From a virus, in IMG/VR virus record IMGVR_UViG_3300037076_000127, positions 1 through 40,075 of that record: a DNA stretch of 40,075 nucleotides. One strand, given 5' to 3'. Made by a program: the position numbers and the translations under genes. The notes under the pieces were generated by a model. That model had not been told where the DNA came from and ran no database searches. It was given only the letters and a program-made list of their open reading frames with translations. Below are positions 8,013 to 14,529 of the stretch, piece by piece (positions within the stretch are counted from its first letter, which is position 1; each line of letters starts with the position of its first letter).

Positions 8013-8353
8013 CCGAACCCACGTCCCTGACGTGTGCCCGTTGCGGCAAGCATGTGCGCCTGCCGAAGCCCCACGGTGGCCTCTGCTGTGCTTGCGCCGA
8101 GACGCTTCTGGATCGCGCCACCCTCGACGCCGCCCGAGCGCCCCTCCCCGACAGCGACCTCGCGGGGCTGCGGGAGGCGGTCATCCACGCGGCCCGGGAC
8201 GTGGACGGGATGTGGTTCCCGCAGGATGACAACTGGACTGGGACGGACCTGACCTTCTGGGGGCCGGAAGCGGGCGAGGCGCTACGTGATCTTCGGACAG
8301 CCACGACCGCGCTCGACGACTTCGAGAGTGCCAAGGCGAAGGAGCCCGGGTAA
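8009..8353 (+). CDS. Zinc-ribbon protein, 114 aa
   Basis: ATG at 8009 is preferred because it overlaps the upstream TGA; a GTG three codons upstream would also be in frame. CARCGK and CCAC near residues 9-30 form a zinc ribbon. The rest is acidic and helical. No recognised family. Its TAA overlaps the next ATG (TAATG). Confidence 0.6.
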   Translation: MTEPTSLTCARCGKHVRLPKPHGGLCCACAETLLDRATLDAARAPLPDSDLAGLREAVIHAARDVDGMWFPQDDNWTGTDLTFWGPEAGEALRDLRTATTALDDFESAKAKEPG

Positions 8354-9195
8354 TGCCGTACGAACCCAACCCGCCCTGCATGGCCGACCTCGCCTGCTTT
8401 CGCAACGACGGCCACGCCGGGGATCACGCCTACCCGACGCCCGAGACGAAGCCGCAGCCATTCACGGAAGATCCACACGCGACCGCGCCGCTCGGGTCAC
8501 CCGAACGGCTGGCCTATGACTTCGCGCTCGATGTCGGGAGCGCCTATCCCAAGACCTACCCCGACGTGCTGGCGCTCGAAGCGGACCTCTTGCGCTTTCT
8601 CCGTGCCGCCCTCGCGGCTGCGCCCACCCCAGCCATCGACCGGGAGCGGCTGGCACGGGCGGTGTTCGAGTCGGAGCGGCCCGGCGACTGGCCGACGTGG
8701 GAGGACTACATCGGCGCGTTCGGAACTCCCGGCATCGCCCCTTGGACGCGGAAGGCTGATCGCATCCTCGCCGCGCTCTCCCCGGCTCCCCGAGAGGAGA
8801 CGACCTACATCCGCACCTGTCTCCCCACGCCACCACGCACACAGAGGAGGACACGGGCAATGGGTAAGAAGGCCACGGACCAGCAGGAGTACACGATCGA
8901 CTGGGCCGGCCACTACTCGATGGAGACCATCGACAGGGCTTGGGGTGCGTACCACCGCGTGATCCGCGAGTCGCCCGAGAGGGCGGGCATCGAGGCTCGT
9001 GCAGGAGTCCGACCCATGCCGAGCGTCGAGGTGGGCGACCGCATCATCGTCGAGGGGACGGTCTACGTCGTCACCCGCGATCCCGACGCCAACCGCCTGT
9101 ACTCCATCCCCTTCCTCTCGCCTGTCGGCGAGGTCTTCGACATGGCTCCTGACGAGGCGGAGCCGACCTCGGACATGGAGGGCGACGATGACTGA
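8353..9195 (+). CDS. Composite hypothetical protein, apparent gene fusion
   Basis: A 280-residue open frame that looks like two genes run together. Part one (about 1-155) has a Cys/His N-terminus (CMADLACFRNDGHAGDH), then the boundary peptide AAAPTPAIDR (about 89-98) and the end peptide SPAPREETT. Neighbouring genes with SPAPREE(T)T end within a codon or two of it, but here the frame continues. Part two begins at ATG 8860 behind a strong AGAGGAGG (8843-8850, 9-base spacing) and could be made separately as a 111-residue protein (MGKKATDQQEY start, acidic end). Neither half is recognised. Confidence 0.6.
   Translation: MPYEPNPPCMADLACFRNDGHAGDHAYPTPETKPQPFTEDPHATAPLGSPERLAYDFALDVGSAYPKTYPDVLALEADLLRFLRAALAAAPTPAIDRERLARAVFESERPGDWPTWEDYIGAFGTPGIAPWTRKADRILAALSPAPREETTYIRTCLPTPPRTQRRTRAMGKKATDQQEYTIDWAGHYSMETIDRAWGAYHRVIRESPERAGIEARAGVRPMPSVEVGDRIIVEGTVYVVTRDPDANRLYSIPFLSPVGEVFDMAPDEAEPTSDMEGDDD
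8608..8643 (+). repeat. Dispersed boundary repeat R1, copy 1
   Basis: Core GCTGCGCCCACCCCAGCCAT, encoding AAPTPAI. Conserved at nucleotide level with four other copies between 9.5 and 11.2 kb. Confidence 0.85.
8778..8804 (+). repeat. Start-associated repeat R2, copy a, not at a start
   Basis: Carries the full GGCTCCCCGAGAGGAG core but no start codon follows, so the frame reads through it. It may mark a lost gene boundary within the 8353-9195 frame. Confidence 0.75.
8860..9195 (+). CDS. Possible separate product from internal start, 111 aa
   Basis: Alternative in-frame translation of the C-terminal part of the preceding entry. ATG 8860 follows AGAGGAGG at 8843-8850, one of the best ribosome-binding sites in the region. 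The product starts MGKKATDQQEYTIDWAGHY, has a beta-rich centre (SVEVGDRIIVEGTVYVVTRD) and an acidic tail. No known domain. Confidence 0.5.
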   Translation: MGKKATDQQEYTIDWAGHYSMETIDRAWGAYHRVIRESPERAGIEARAGVRPMPSVEVGDRIIVEGTVYVVTRDPDANRLYSIPFLSPVGEVFDMAPDEAEPTSDMEGDDD

Positions 9196-9367
9196 CCGCC
9201 GCGACCTCGCCGACGGCATGTGCCCCCATTGCGACGGGTACGGCTTCCGACCCGTCGACCCCCACCCGTGGCGCCTGTGGTTCGCCCGGATCGTCGCGGC
9301 CGTGGGCATCGTCCTCTACCCCATCGTCATCGTGGCCCTGTGGGCGCGGCTCGTGTGGGGCTTGTGA
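9188..9367 (+). CDS. Small membrane protein with CxxC, 59 aa
   Basis: ATG overlaps the upstream gene end by 8 bases. CPHCDG at residues 12-17 is followed by a Trp-rich stretch and one hydrophobic helix (about 32-52, IVAAVGIVLYPIVIVALWA). A membrane-anchored zinc-knuckle protein of unknown role. TGATG overlap with the HD gene. Confidence 0.6.
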   Translation: MTDRRDLADGMCPHCDGYGFRPVDPHPWRLWFARIVAAVGIVLYPIVIVALWARLVWGL

Positions 9368-10620
9368 TGGACCTTCGCCGAGCACCCCTGCGCGAGCGGG
9401 CCAACCGGCTCTCCCGAGGCTCCGTCCGGTCGTCGGGCGACTCGTGGCCCGATCTGGCCGCGGACGCCCTCGCGGCTCTGGATTTCGTGGCCCAGAACGA
9501 AGCCGTCGCCCTCGCGGCTGCACCCACCCCAGCCATCGACCGGCGGTGGATCGACGCGGCGGATCGAGCCCTGACCAACGGGTCGGCATTCACCGGCTAT
9601 AGCGCACCGGACCCGATTGCCGCGCACATCGCCCTCGACAACGCGCTTCGCGGCGAGCCGTTCATCACCACGCCCACCGTGCCGCAACTCGATCCCGCCG
9701 ACACCTGCACTTGCGGCCACCGACGCGACCACCACACCAACCGGGACGTGGACGATGTGGTGGGCTGGCCGTGCCTCGACTGTCAGTCGAAGCGGTGCCG
9801 AGGGTTCGCCGCGCTGGACGCCCCGATGACCGCTCCGGACACCACGCCCCTGACGCCGGAGGAGGTTCGCCTCGCCGCGCGGTTCCATGACGTCTCCAGT
9901 GGCGAACTCGGCGTCTGCATCCACAGCCCCGAGAACGAGTGGCAGCCGGACTGCGAGGAGTGGGCGCATTCGTATTGGCTCGGCGTCTCCGTCACCGCCA
10001 CCCTCGACGCCGAGCGCTCCGCCATCGCGGCTGCGCCCACCCCAGCCATCGACCGGGAGCGCGGCGACTGGATGGCGACGTTCCGCGGCGGTCGGTTCTA
10101 CCCGCTCGACCCGCGCCCCGAGGACATCGATCCGCGGGACATCGCGCACGCCCTGTCCCTGCTCTGCCGGTATGGCGGACACGTCGAGCGGTTCTATAGC
10201 GTCGCCGAGCACTGCGTCCTGATGTCCCTCTGGGTCCCGCCCGAGGATGCCTTGGCGGCTCTGCTGCACGACGCGACAGAGGCGTACGTCGTGGACGTGC
10301 CCCGGCCCCTGAAACGGTCACTCGCGGGCTATCGGGCCATCGAGACATGGGTGGCCGTCGCCATCGCGGCGCGGTTCGGCACGAGCCCCGACCTGCCCGC
10401 CTCCGTCCGCGAGGCCGATGACCGCATCCTCCTGACCGAGCGAAACGCCCTGATGCCGTACGCCACTCGGGACTGGTATCAGGACGGCCGCATGGACCCG
10501 CTGCCCGTGACCATCGAAGGCTGGCCGCCCGAGGAGGCCGAACGTCGCTACGCCGACCGACTCGCTGAACTCCTCGCCGCGCTGGACGCCTCCCCGGCTC
10601 CCCGAGAGGAGAACGCATGA
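9367..10620 (+). CDS. HD-domain hydrolase (YfbR-like) with mosaic N-terminus
   Basis: 417 residues. The C-terminal half (about 230-410) is an HD phosphohydrolase of the YfbR/5'-deoxynucleotidase type: GGH (H272), AEH (H282), LLHDATEAY (H301, D302), then EADD (D351/D352). Such enzymes act on nucleotides; phage forms may tune the dNTP pool. The N-terminal part (1-230) looks stitched together: AAAPTPAIDR recurs at about 50-60 and 222-231, a Cys/His ribbon (CTCGHRRDHH...CLDC) sits at about 113-140, and FAALDAP-MTAPDTTPLTPEE at about 148 resembles an old gene start. A DNA repeat lies at each AAAPTPAIDR joint. The gene ends with SPAPREENA and the R2 element. Confidence 0.75.
   Translation: MDLRRAPLRERANRLSRGSVRSSGDSWPDLAADALAALDFVAQNEAVALAAAPTPAIDRRWIDAADRALTNGSAFTGYSAPDPIAAHIALDNALRGEPFITTPTVPQLDPADTCTCGHRRDHHTNRDVDDVVGWPCLDCQSKRCRGFAALDAPMTAPDTTPLTPEEVRLAARFHDVSSGELGVCIHSPENEWQPDCEEWAHSYWLGVSVTATLDAERSAIAAAPTPAIDRERGDWMATFRGGRFYPLDPRPEDIDPRDIAHALSLLCRYGGHVERFYSVAEHCVLMSLWVPPEDALAALLHDATEAYVVDVPRPLKRSLAGYRAIETWVAVAIAARFGTSPDLPASVREADDRILLTERNALMPYATRDWYQDGRMDPLPVTIEGWPPEEAERRYADRLAELLAALDASPAPREENA
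9508..9543 (+). repeat. Dispersed boundary repeat R1, copy 2
   Basis: Same sequence as copy 1 with one base change (GCACCC for GCGCCC). Encodes AAAPTPAIDR at an apparent module joint in the HD-domain gene. Confidence 0.85.
10021..10056 (+). repeat. Dispersed boundary repeat R1, copy 3
   Basis: Near-identical to copy 1. It sits immediately before the HD domain and encodes AAAPTPAIDRE. Confidence 0.85.
10590..10616 (+). promoter_or_regulatory. Start-associated repeat R2, copy b, with RBS hairpin
   Basis: Contains GGCTCCCCGAGAGGAG five bases before the ATG at 10617. CTCC and GGAG are complementary, so the ribosome-binding site could fold into a small hairpin (loop CCGAGA). Confidence 0.7.
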
Positions 10621-10904
10621 ACCCCGGCGATACGCTGATGGCCCCGACCGAGGTTCGCCCGTGGCAGTCGGACGTCCTGCGGCACCGCGTGTTCTCCATC
10701 CGCCGCGGCGCTCGGATGGAAGTGATCCGACGCCCGTTCCCGACCAACCGGGGCGAGATGGTCCGCGTTCGGGTTCCGTTCGCCGAAATGGTCTGGCGAC
10801 CGGGATGGCGCGTGCCCGAGGAGCATGACCGCCGCGACTTCTACGACCTCCTCGTCAAGACAAGCGAGGTCTCCCCGGCTCCCCGAGAGGAGACGACCGA
10901 ATGA
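10617..10904 (+). CDS. Hypothetical protein, 95 aa
   Basis: ATG start 5 bases after the GGAG of repeat R2 and overlapping the upstream TGA. Compact, basic, beta-rich, with WRPGWRVPEEHDRRDFYDLL towards the end, and closing with the shared SPAPREETTE tail. No family recognised. Confidence 0.6.
   Translation: MNPGDTLMAPTEVRPWQSDVLRHRVFSIRRGARMEVIRRPFPTNRGEMVRVRVPFAEMVWRPGWRVPEEHDRRDFYDLLVKTSEVSPAPREETTE
10871..10900 (+). promoter_or_regulatory. Start-associated repeat R2, copy c
   Basis: Same element as at 10590, directly ahead of the ATG at 10901 (GGAG about 10 bases upstream). It also encodes the SPAPREETT tail of the upstream gene. Confidence 0.7.
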
Positions 10905-11434
10905 GTGACCAACTGCGCGAGGCGCTGGACCACATCGCCCATCTCGGGTCGTCGGTTCCGCCGGGGATGATGCCCGAGTCGTTCTTTCACCTCCAGATGA
11001 ACGAGGCCATCCGCACGGCCGCAGTCGCCCTCGCGGCTGCGCCCACCCCAGTCATCGTGGACGACGAGCCGTGCTCCCGCTGCGGCGTCTGGCGTCGCTT
11101 CCACGTCCAAGGCCCGGAGTATTCGCGGGATCACGGCTGGCTCGCGGCTGCACCCACCCCAGCCATCGACCGGGCAACGTTGCGGGCGCAGATCATCGAG
11201 AGCGCCAACAAGCCGAGTTACGCGGCGTCGAACGAACTGCACTCGTTCAGCCTGTGCCTCGGCTGCGTCCTCGACATCATCGACCGCGCCGCGCTGGACG
11301 CCTCCCCGGCTCCCCGACCCGCCGCGCAGCAGACGACCACGGCCGACGACGACGCATGGCTGACCGGCAAGACGCAGACGCGGCAGACGCCCGCTTGGGA
11401 CTCCCCGGCTCCCCGAGAGGAGACGACGCCGTGA
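10901..11434 (+). CDS. Mosaic hypothetical protein with boundary peptides, 177 aa
   Basis: ATG follows R2 copy c. The protein holds AAAPTPVIV (about 45-53) and AAAPTPAIDR (about 82-91) with a Cys pair (CSRCG) between them, then a CLGC knuckle, ASPAPRPAA, and the terminal SPAPREETTP. It therefore reads as three short modules joined by repeats R1 and R2. No enzyme motif seen. Function unknown. Confidence 0.6.
   Translation: MSDQLREALDHIAHLGSSVPPGMMPESFFHLQMNEAIRTAAVALAAAPTPVIVDDEPCSRCGVWRRFHVQGPEYSRDHGWLAAAPTPAIDRATLRAQIIESANKPSYAASNELHSFSLCLGCVLDIIDRAALDASPAPRPAAQQTTTADDDAWLTGKTQTRQTPAWDSPAPREETTP
11027..11057 (+). repeat. Dispersed boundary repeat R1, copy 4 (diverged end)
   Basis: Matches the core of copy 1, then diverges after CCCAGTCATCG. 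Confidence 0.75.
11141..11173 (+). repeat. Dispersed boundary repeat R1, copy 5
   Basis: Near-identical to copy 2, 114 bases after copy 4 in the same gene. Confidence 0.85.
11302..11317 (+). repeat. Partial R2 repeat, copy d
   Basis: CTCCCCGGCTCCCCGA without the GAGGAG half. Internal to the 10901-11434 gene. The preceding GCCGCGCTGGACGC also matches the sequence ahead of copy b. Confidence 0.75.
11401..11430 (+). promoter_or_regulatory. Start-associated repeat R2, copy e
   Basis: Full element directly ahead of the GTG at 11431, with the same 30-base spacing as copy c. Confidence 0.7.
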
Positions 11435-11775
11435 GCGGCTACGTCGGGAAGCATCTCGACGGTTGCGCCGTTGAGACGTGCTGGGGTGGGCGGGGGGGCA
11501 TTGACAACCATCGGCACGAGCCCATCCCCTGCCCGAACGGCCACGACGATGCCCATCACGAGTACCGCAGCGTCCAGTCGGTCATCGAAGCCGAAGCCCG
11601 AGCGACGGCCCTCGCAGACGTGCGGCGCGAGGTGGAACGCCTCGACACATGGCCCCGTGTTCAGTGGTTCGCCTCAAGGGTGGGAGCCAATGGTGACTTC
11701 GGACCGGGCGAGGACCGCGTGGCCGTGGACCGTTCGGCCGTCCTCGCCGCCCTCGATCGGCTGGCCGCGTCGTGA
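11431..11775 (+). CDS. Hypothetical protein, 114 aa
   Basis: GTG start 30 bases from the beginning of R2 copy e. The N-terminus is Cys/His-rich (CAVETCWGG, HRHEPIPCPNGHDDAHHEY), a probable metal-binding region. A helical C-terminus ends in AVLAALDRLAAS. No family recognised. Confidence 0.6.
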   Translation: MSGYVGKHLDGCAVETCWGGRGGIDNHRHEPIPCPNGHDDAHHEYRSVQSVIEAEARATALADVRREVERLDTWPRVQWFASRVGANGDFGPGEDRVAVDRSAVLAALDRLAAS

Positions 11776-11852
11776 TCGCCCTCCTCCGGTTCATCTGGCG
11801 CTCGCGCCGGGAAGCGCACCGCCGCGGCATCGCCTTCCGGGTGCGGCTGTGA
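11772..11852 (+). CDS. Very small basic protein, 26 aa
   Basis: GTG start and TGA both in 4-base overlaps with neighbours. Product is basic with a short hydrophobic N-terminus (VIALLRFIW). It may be a leader that couples translation rather than a functional protein. Confidence 0.4.
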   Translation: MIALLRFIWRSRREAHRRGIAFRVRL

Positions 11853-12208
11853 AGCGCATCCAGCGCCAGCGGACCAAGGGCTGGCGGATGCCCGAGGGTG
11901 CGATCTACGTCGGCCGGCCATCTCAGTTCGGCAACTTCTATCGCGTCGGTGACGTGGCCTACACCGGCTCAATGCCCTTCCCCCTTCGGACGGTATCGGA
12001 GCCCCGGAACGAGCCGCCCGTCGTCGCCGAGCGCTGCGAGTCTGCCGCGCAGGCCGTGGCGTGGTTCCGACAGTGGGCCGAGAAGATGGTCGAGCGATAT
12101 CCCGACTGGCTCGAACCCCTCCGCGGCCACGACCTCGCCTGCTGGTGCCCGCTGGATGGCCAGCCGTGCCACGCGGACGTGCTGATCGAACTGCTCGGGG
12201 AGTCGTGA
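11849..12208 (+). CDS. DUF4326-family protein
   Basis: 119 residues with the family's two signatures: an N-terminal IYVGRPSQFGNFY (about 17-29) and a C-terminal LRGHDLACWCPLDGQPCHADVLIEL (about 90-114). DUF4326 proteins are small and common in phages and bacteria; their biochemical role is not established, and the CxCxxxxxxCHxD arrangement suggests a metal site. GTG start in a GTGA overlap. Confidence 0.8.
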   Translation: MKRIQRQRTKGWRMPEGAIYVGRPSQFGNFYRVGDVAYTGSMPFPLRTVSEPRNEPPVVAERCESAAQAVAWFRQWAEKMVERYPDWLEPLRGHDLACWCPLDGQPCHADVLIELLGES

Positions 12209-12438
12209 TGGCCCCCCGCAACCGCGACGAGCACGGCCTGACGCCCCGCGAGGCCGAGGCCCTGGAATGGCTCGGCAGGGGTCTCGAGGCCAAGGAGATC
12301 GCCGTGAAGATGGGGATCAGCGAGAACACCGTCAAGAACCACCTGTACCTCGCCTACCGTGCGCTCGGCGTCGAGACCGCGGCGGAGGCGTTCATCGTCA
12401 AGGGCTGGCTTGTCGTGCCTGGCGAGGTGGCGCCGTGA
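12208..12438 (+). CDS. Stand-alone LuxR-type HTH protein, 76 aa
   Basis: Residues 9-65 match a LuxR/GerE DNA-binding domain: LTPREAEALEWLGRGLEAKE, then IAVKMGISENTVKNHLYLAY. No receiver or sensor domain is attached. It probably binds DNA as a dimer and may regulate phage or host promoters. TGATG start overlap. A second such gene lies at 13550. Confidence 0.8.
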   Translation: MAPRNRDEHGLTPREAEALEWLGRGLEAKEIAVKMGISENTVKNHLYLAYRALGVETAAEAFIVKGWLVVPGEVAP

Positions 12439-12638
12439 GCATGTGGCTCGTCGATCCCGTCACCCGTGAGCCGTTGCCCGCGCTTCCCTCACGCGAGGGG
12501 GAACTGGCCTACCGCAAGGCACACTGGCGTCCCGGCTGGCGGACGGGCATCGAACGGGACGAGAGGGGCATCCCGGTCAGGATCTGGTTCGCTGAGTGCC
12601 GCGACGCCTGCTGTGCGTCGATCCGGGTGGCGTCGTGA
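12435..12638 (+). CDS. Hypothetical protein, 67 aa
   Basis: GTG start in a GTGA overlap. Beta-rich with WLVDPVTREPLPALPSREGE and a Cys-rich end (CRDACCAS). No family recognised. Confidence 0.55.
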   Translation: MSMWLVDPVTREPLPALPSREGELAYRKAHWRPGWRTGIERDERGIPVRIWFAECRDACCASIRVAS

Positions 12639-12739
12639 CCCGCCACGACGACCTCTGGCAGGCCCTCGGCGTGCTCATCGTCGCCGCGCTCGCCATCGCG
12701 GCCATCTGCATCGCGGGCCACCTCTGGGGCTGGCCGTGA
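12635..12739 (+). CDS. Small membrane protein, 34 aa
   Basis: GTG start and stop both overlap neighbours. A single hydrophobic helix (LGVLIVAALAIAAICIAG) covers most of the chain. Confidence 0.5.
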   Translation: MTRHDDLWQALGVLIVAALAIAAICIAGHLWGWP

Positions 12740-13005
12740 CGCGCACGACGACCCGGCTTCCGGTCCCCGACTGGACCCGTGAGGGCGAGACGTGGCGCGT
12801 GGAGCCGGAGGCGGGAGGATGGATCGTTTCATCCGTCGCCTATGGCGGCGTGTGCTCGGCGTCGAAGTGCAACCGTCCGTCCGTCGCGATGCGACCCGCC
12901 AAGACCTATCGAGGCGATGATCTCCTGCTCTGCATGGAACACGTCCACCGTGCCCGGATGTGGATCGAGGATGGCCGCCTCGTGTCTTGGTGCCTTCGAC
13001 CATGA
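12736..13005 (+). CDS. Hypothetical protein, 89 aa
   Basis: GTG start in a GTGA overlap. It contains CSASKC, a CMEH motif and Trp-rich strands (EGETWRVEPEAGGWIVSS). It may bind metal. No family recognised. Confidence 0.55.
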   Translation: MTRTTTRLPVPDWTREGETWRVEPEAGGWIVSSVAYGGVCSASKCNRPSVAMRPAKTYRGDDLLLCMEHVHRARMWIEDGRLVSWCLRP

Positions 13006-13553
13006 CCCGCCGTGCCGCCGCCGTCGCGATCGTCCTCGCCCTCATCGCAGGGTTCGTCGCAGGCGCTAGCGTCCGCTCTGCTGCGACCTCCCGGCCCGCT
13101 CCGCTGTCGTTCGTGCCGTTCCCGGCGGTACCTGCGGCAGAGGGGCGGACCGGGGCGCCGACTCATGCGCCGAAGGGTGCCCTCCAGGCGCAGCCTCGGC
13201 GTCCCGCGGCGGATGGGCATGGCACCCCAGCTCCGTCCGTCCAGCCGGCGGTCACGACGTCACCGACGCCTGTGGCCCGCATTGCGTCGTCCACGCCGGC
13301 ACCTACCCCGCGAGGAACGGCCCTACACGGCACGGCGAGCTGGGGCTACGGCTGGTCGGGCGTCGTCTCCCGGCTCCCGCGGGGGACGTGGATCTGCGTC
13401 ACCGGCCCCGTTGGCAAAGCCTGCGGCCGTTCGGTTGGATATGGCCCGGCCGTCTGGACCCATAGGCTCGTGGACTTGGATAGGGCGACGTTCCGCGCGG
13501 TGTGCGGGCCGCTGTCGATCGGACTCTGCCGCGTGTCGGTGGCCGGCGCGTGA
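13002..13553 (+). CDS. Secreted RlpA-like (double-psi beta-barrel) protein
   Basis: 183 residues. A Sec-type signal peptide (about 1-25, MTRR then a hydrophobic run ending AGA) is followed by a Pro/Ala/Thr-rich linker (about 30-105). The C-terminal domain of about 75 residues has LHGTASWGYGWSGVVSRLPRG, GYGPAVWTHRLVDLD and GPLSIGLCRVSV, the pattern of RlpA-type double-psi barrels. RlpA proteins bind or cleave peptidoglycan glycan strands. There is no lipobox Cys. It may help cell-wall breakdown at lysis or alter the host envelope. Confidence 0.65.
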   Translation: MTRRAAAVAIVLALIAGFVAGASVRSAATSRPAPLSFVPFPAVPAAEGRTGAPTHAPKGALQAQPRRPAADGHGTPAPSVQPAVTTSPTPVARIASSTPAPTPRGTALHGTASWGYGWSGVVSRLPRGTWICVTGPVGKACGRSVGYGPAVWTHRLVDLDRATFRAVCGPLSIGLCRVSVAGA

Positions 13554-13765
13554 CGCCGCTCTGCGACCGCCTGAGCCCCCGCGAGGAGGAGGTCATCGTC
13601 CTCCTCGCCGACGACCTCGGGCAGCGCGAGATCGCGCTCCGGCTCGGGATCGCCGAGGCGACCGTGCGCAGCTATCGCGCCAGCGCCCGGACCAAGCTCG
13701 GTGTGCAGACGACCGCGGCCGCTGTGGCGATCGTCGTCCGGGCGCGCCTGGTCGCGGTGCGCTGA
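13550..13765 (+). CDS. Second stand-alone LuxR-type HTH protein, 71 aa
   Basis: GTG start overlapping the previous stop. LSPREEEVIVLLADDLGQRE followed by IALRLGIAEATVRSYRASAR matches the LuxR/GerE HTH. Clearly related in layout to the protein at 12208 but not a recent duplicate at sequence level. The two may heterodimerise or control different operons; that is inference. Confidence 0.8.
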   Translation: MTPLCDRLSPREEEVIVLLADDLGQREIALRLGIAEATVRSYRASARTKLGVQTTAAAVAIVVRARLVAVR

Positions 13766-13977
13766 TGGAGCGGCTGGCGTACCGCGTCGCCGAGGCGGCC
13801 GGGGGGCCGAACGGCACCCGGTCATATTGCAGGGTCGCCAGCGATCGCCGCAGCCGCGAGCATTGCGACGTGGCACACGCGTCGTCGTCCGCCGGGTTGA
13901 CCATGGGCGGACTGTCGGACGCACCTGAGCCCCGCCTGACCCTCCCGGCGGGGCTCGTGCCTCCCAGGGCGCGATGA
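13765..13977 (+). CDS. Doubtful small protein, 70 aa
   Basis: TGATG overlap start and MERLAYRVAEAAGG, which resembles the opening of small HTH proteins. From about residue 18 codon use changes, and the frame runs through an inverted repeat (13927-13956). The C-terminal two-thirds may be a non-coding stretch between the accessory and lysis operons. Confidence 0.35.
   Translation: MERLAYRVAEAAGGPNGTRSYCRVASDRRSREHCDVAHASSSAGLTMGGLSDAPEPRLTLPAGLVPPRAR
13927..13956 (+). terminator. Strong hairpin before lysis genes
   Basis: Perfect 10-bp inverted repeat: GAGCCCCGCC (13927-13936), a 10-base loop, then GGCGGGGCTC (13947-13956). There is no T-run after it, so it may be a GC-rich terminator, a pause site or an mRNA-stabilising stem. 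It lies where the early/accessory block gives way to lysis genes. Confidence 0.5.
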
Positions 13978-13980
13978 CGA

Positions 13981-14529
13981 TTGGGACGCAAGCAGCTCGT
14001 CACCCCATCCGGCGTCCGCCGCGGCCTTACCCGGGTGGCGCGGTCGAACGCCGAAGCGACGGAGGCGAGTGCGGCCGTGGTGGATCAACGGCTGCTCGGG
14101 CAAGTGGAGCTCGACGCCCAGCGCTGGGAAGCGCACAAGACGACCCATGCTGACCTCGCTGCCGCGCTTCGTGAGTACAAGGCCGACGCGAACGAGTGGC
14201 GCAAGACGCTCGCCGACCTCCGCGAGACGTTCCTCACCCGTGCGACCTTCGACGCCGAGCACCGCGCACTGGCGAGTGACCTCACAGGCGATCTCAAGGT
14301 TCTCTCCGGCCTGCTCGACGCGATCACGGGCCGCGTCAATGTCATCGACCAGGCTCGCATCACCCGCGAGGCCGCGGACAATGCGCTGGCTCTCGCCCAC
14401 GCCGAGCAGCAGCGCCGCGACGACGCGTCACGGGCCCGCCAGCAATGGACGATCGGGATCGCCGTCGCGCTCACCTCGATCCTCATCTCGGCAGCCGTGG
14501 CGATCGTGATAAAGGTGCTCGTGCCATGA
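13981..14529 (+). CDS. Coiled-coil tail-anchored membrane protein (possible lysis component)
   Basis: 182 residues from a TTG at 13981; a GTG at 14035 is an alternative start and the true one is uncertain. Long helical, charged segments (about 20-155) suggest a coiled coil. One hydrophobic helix ends the protein (about 158-180, WTIGIAVALTSILISAAVAIVI). It overlaps the endolysin gene by ATGA. Position and topology fit a lysis-cassette membrane protein or spanin-like factor, but no family is recognised. Confidence 0.6.
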   Translation: MGRKQLVTPSGVRRGLTRVARSNAEATEASAAVVDQRLLGQVELDAQRWEAHKTTHADLAAALREYKADANEWRKTLADLRETFLTRATFDAEHRALASDLTGDLKVLSGLLDAITGRVNVIDQARITREAADNALALAHAEQQRRDDASRARQQWTIGIAVALTSILISAAVAIVIKVLVP

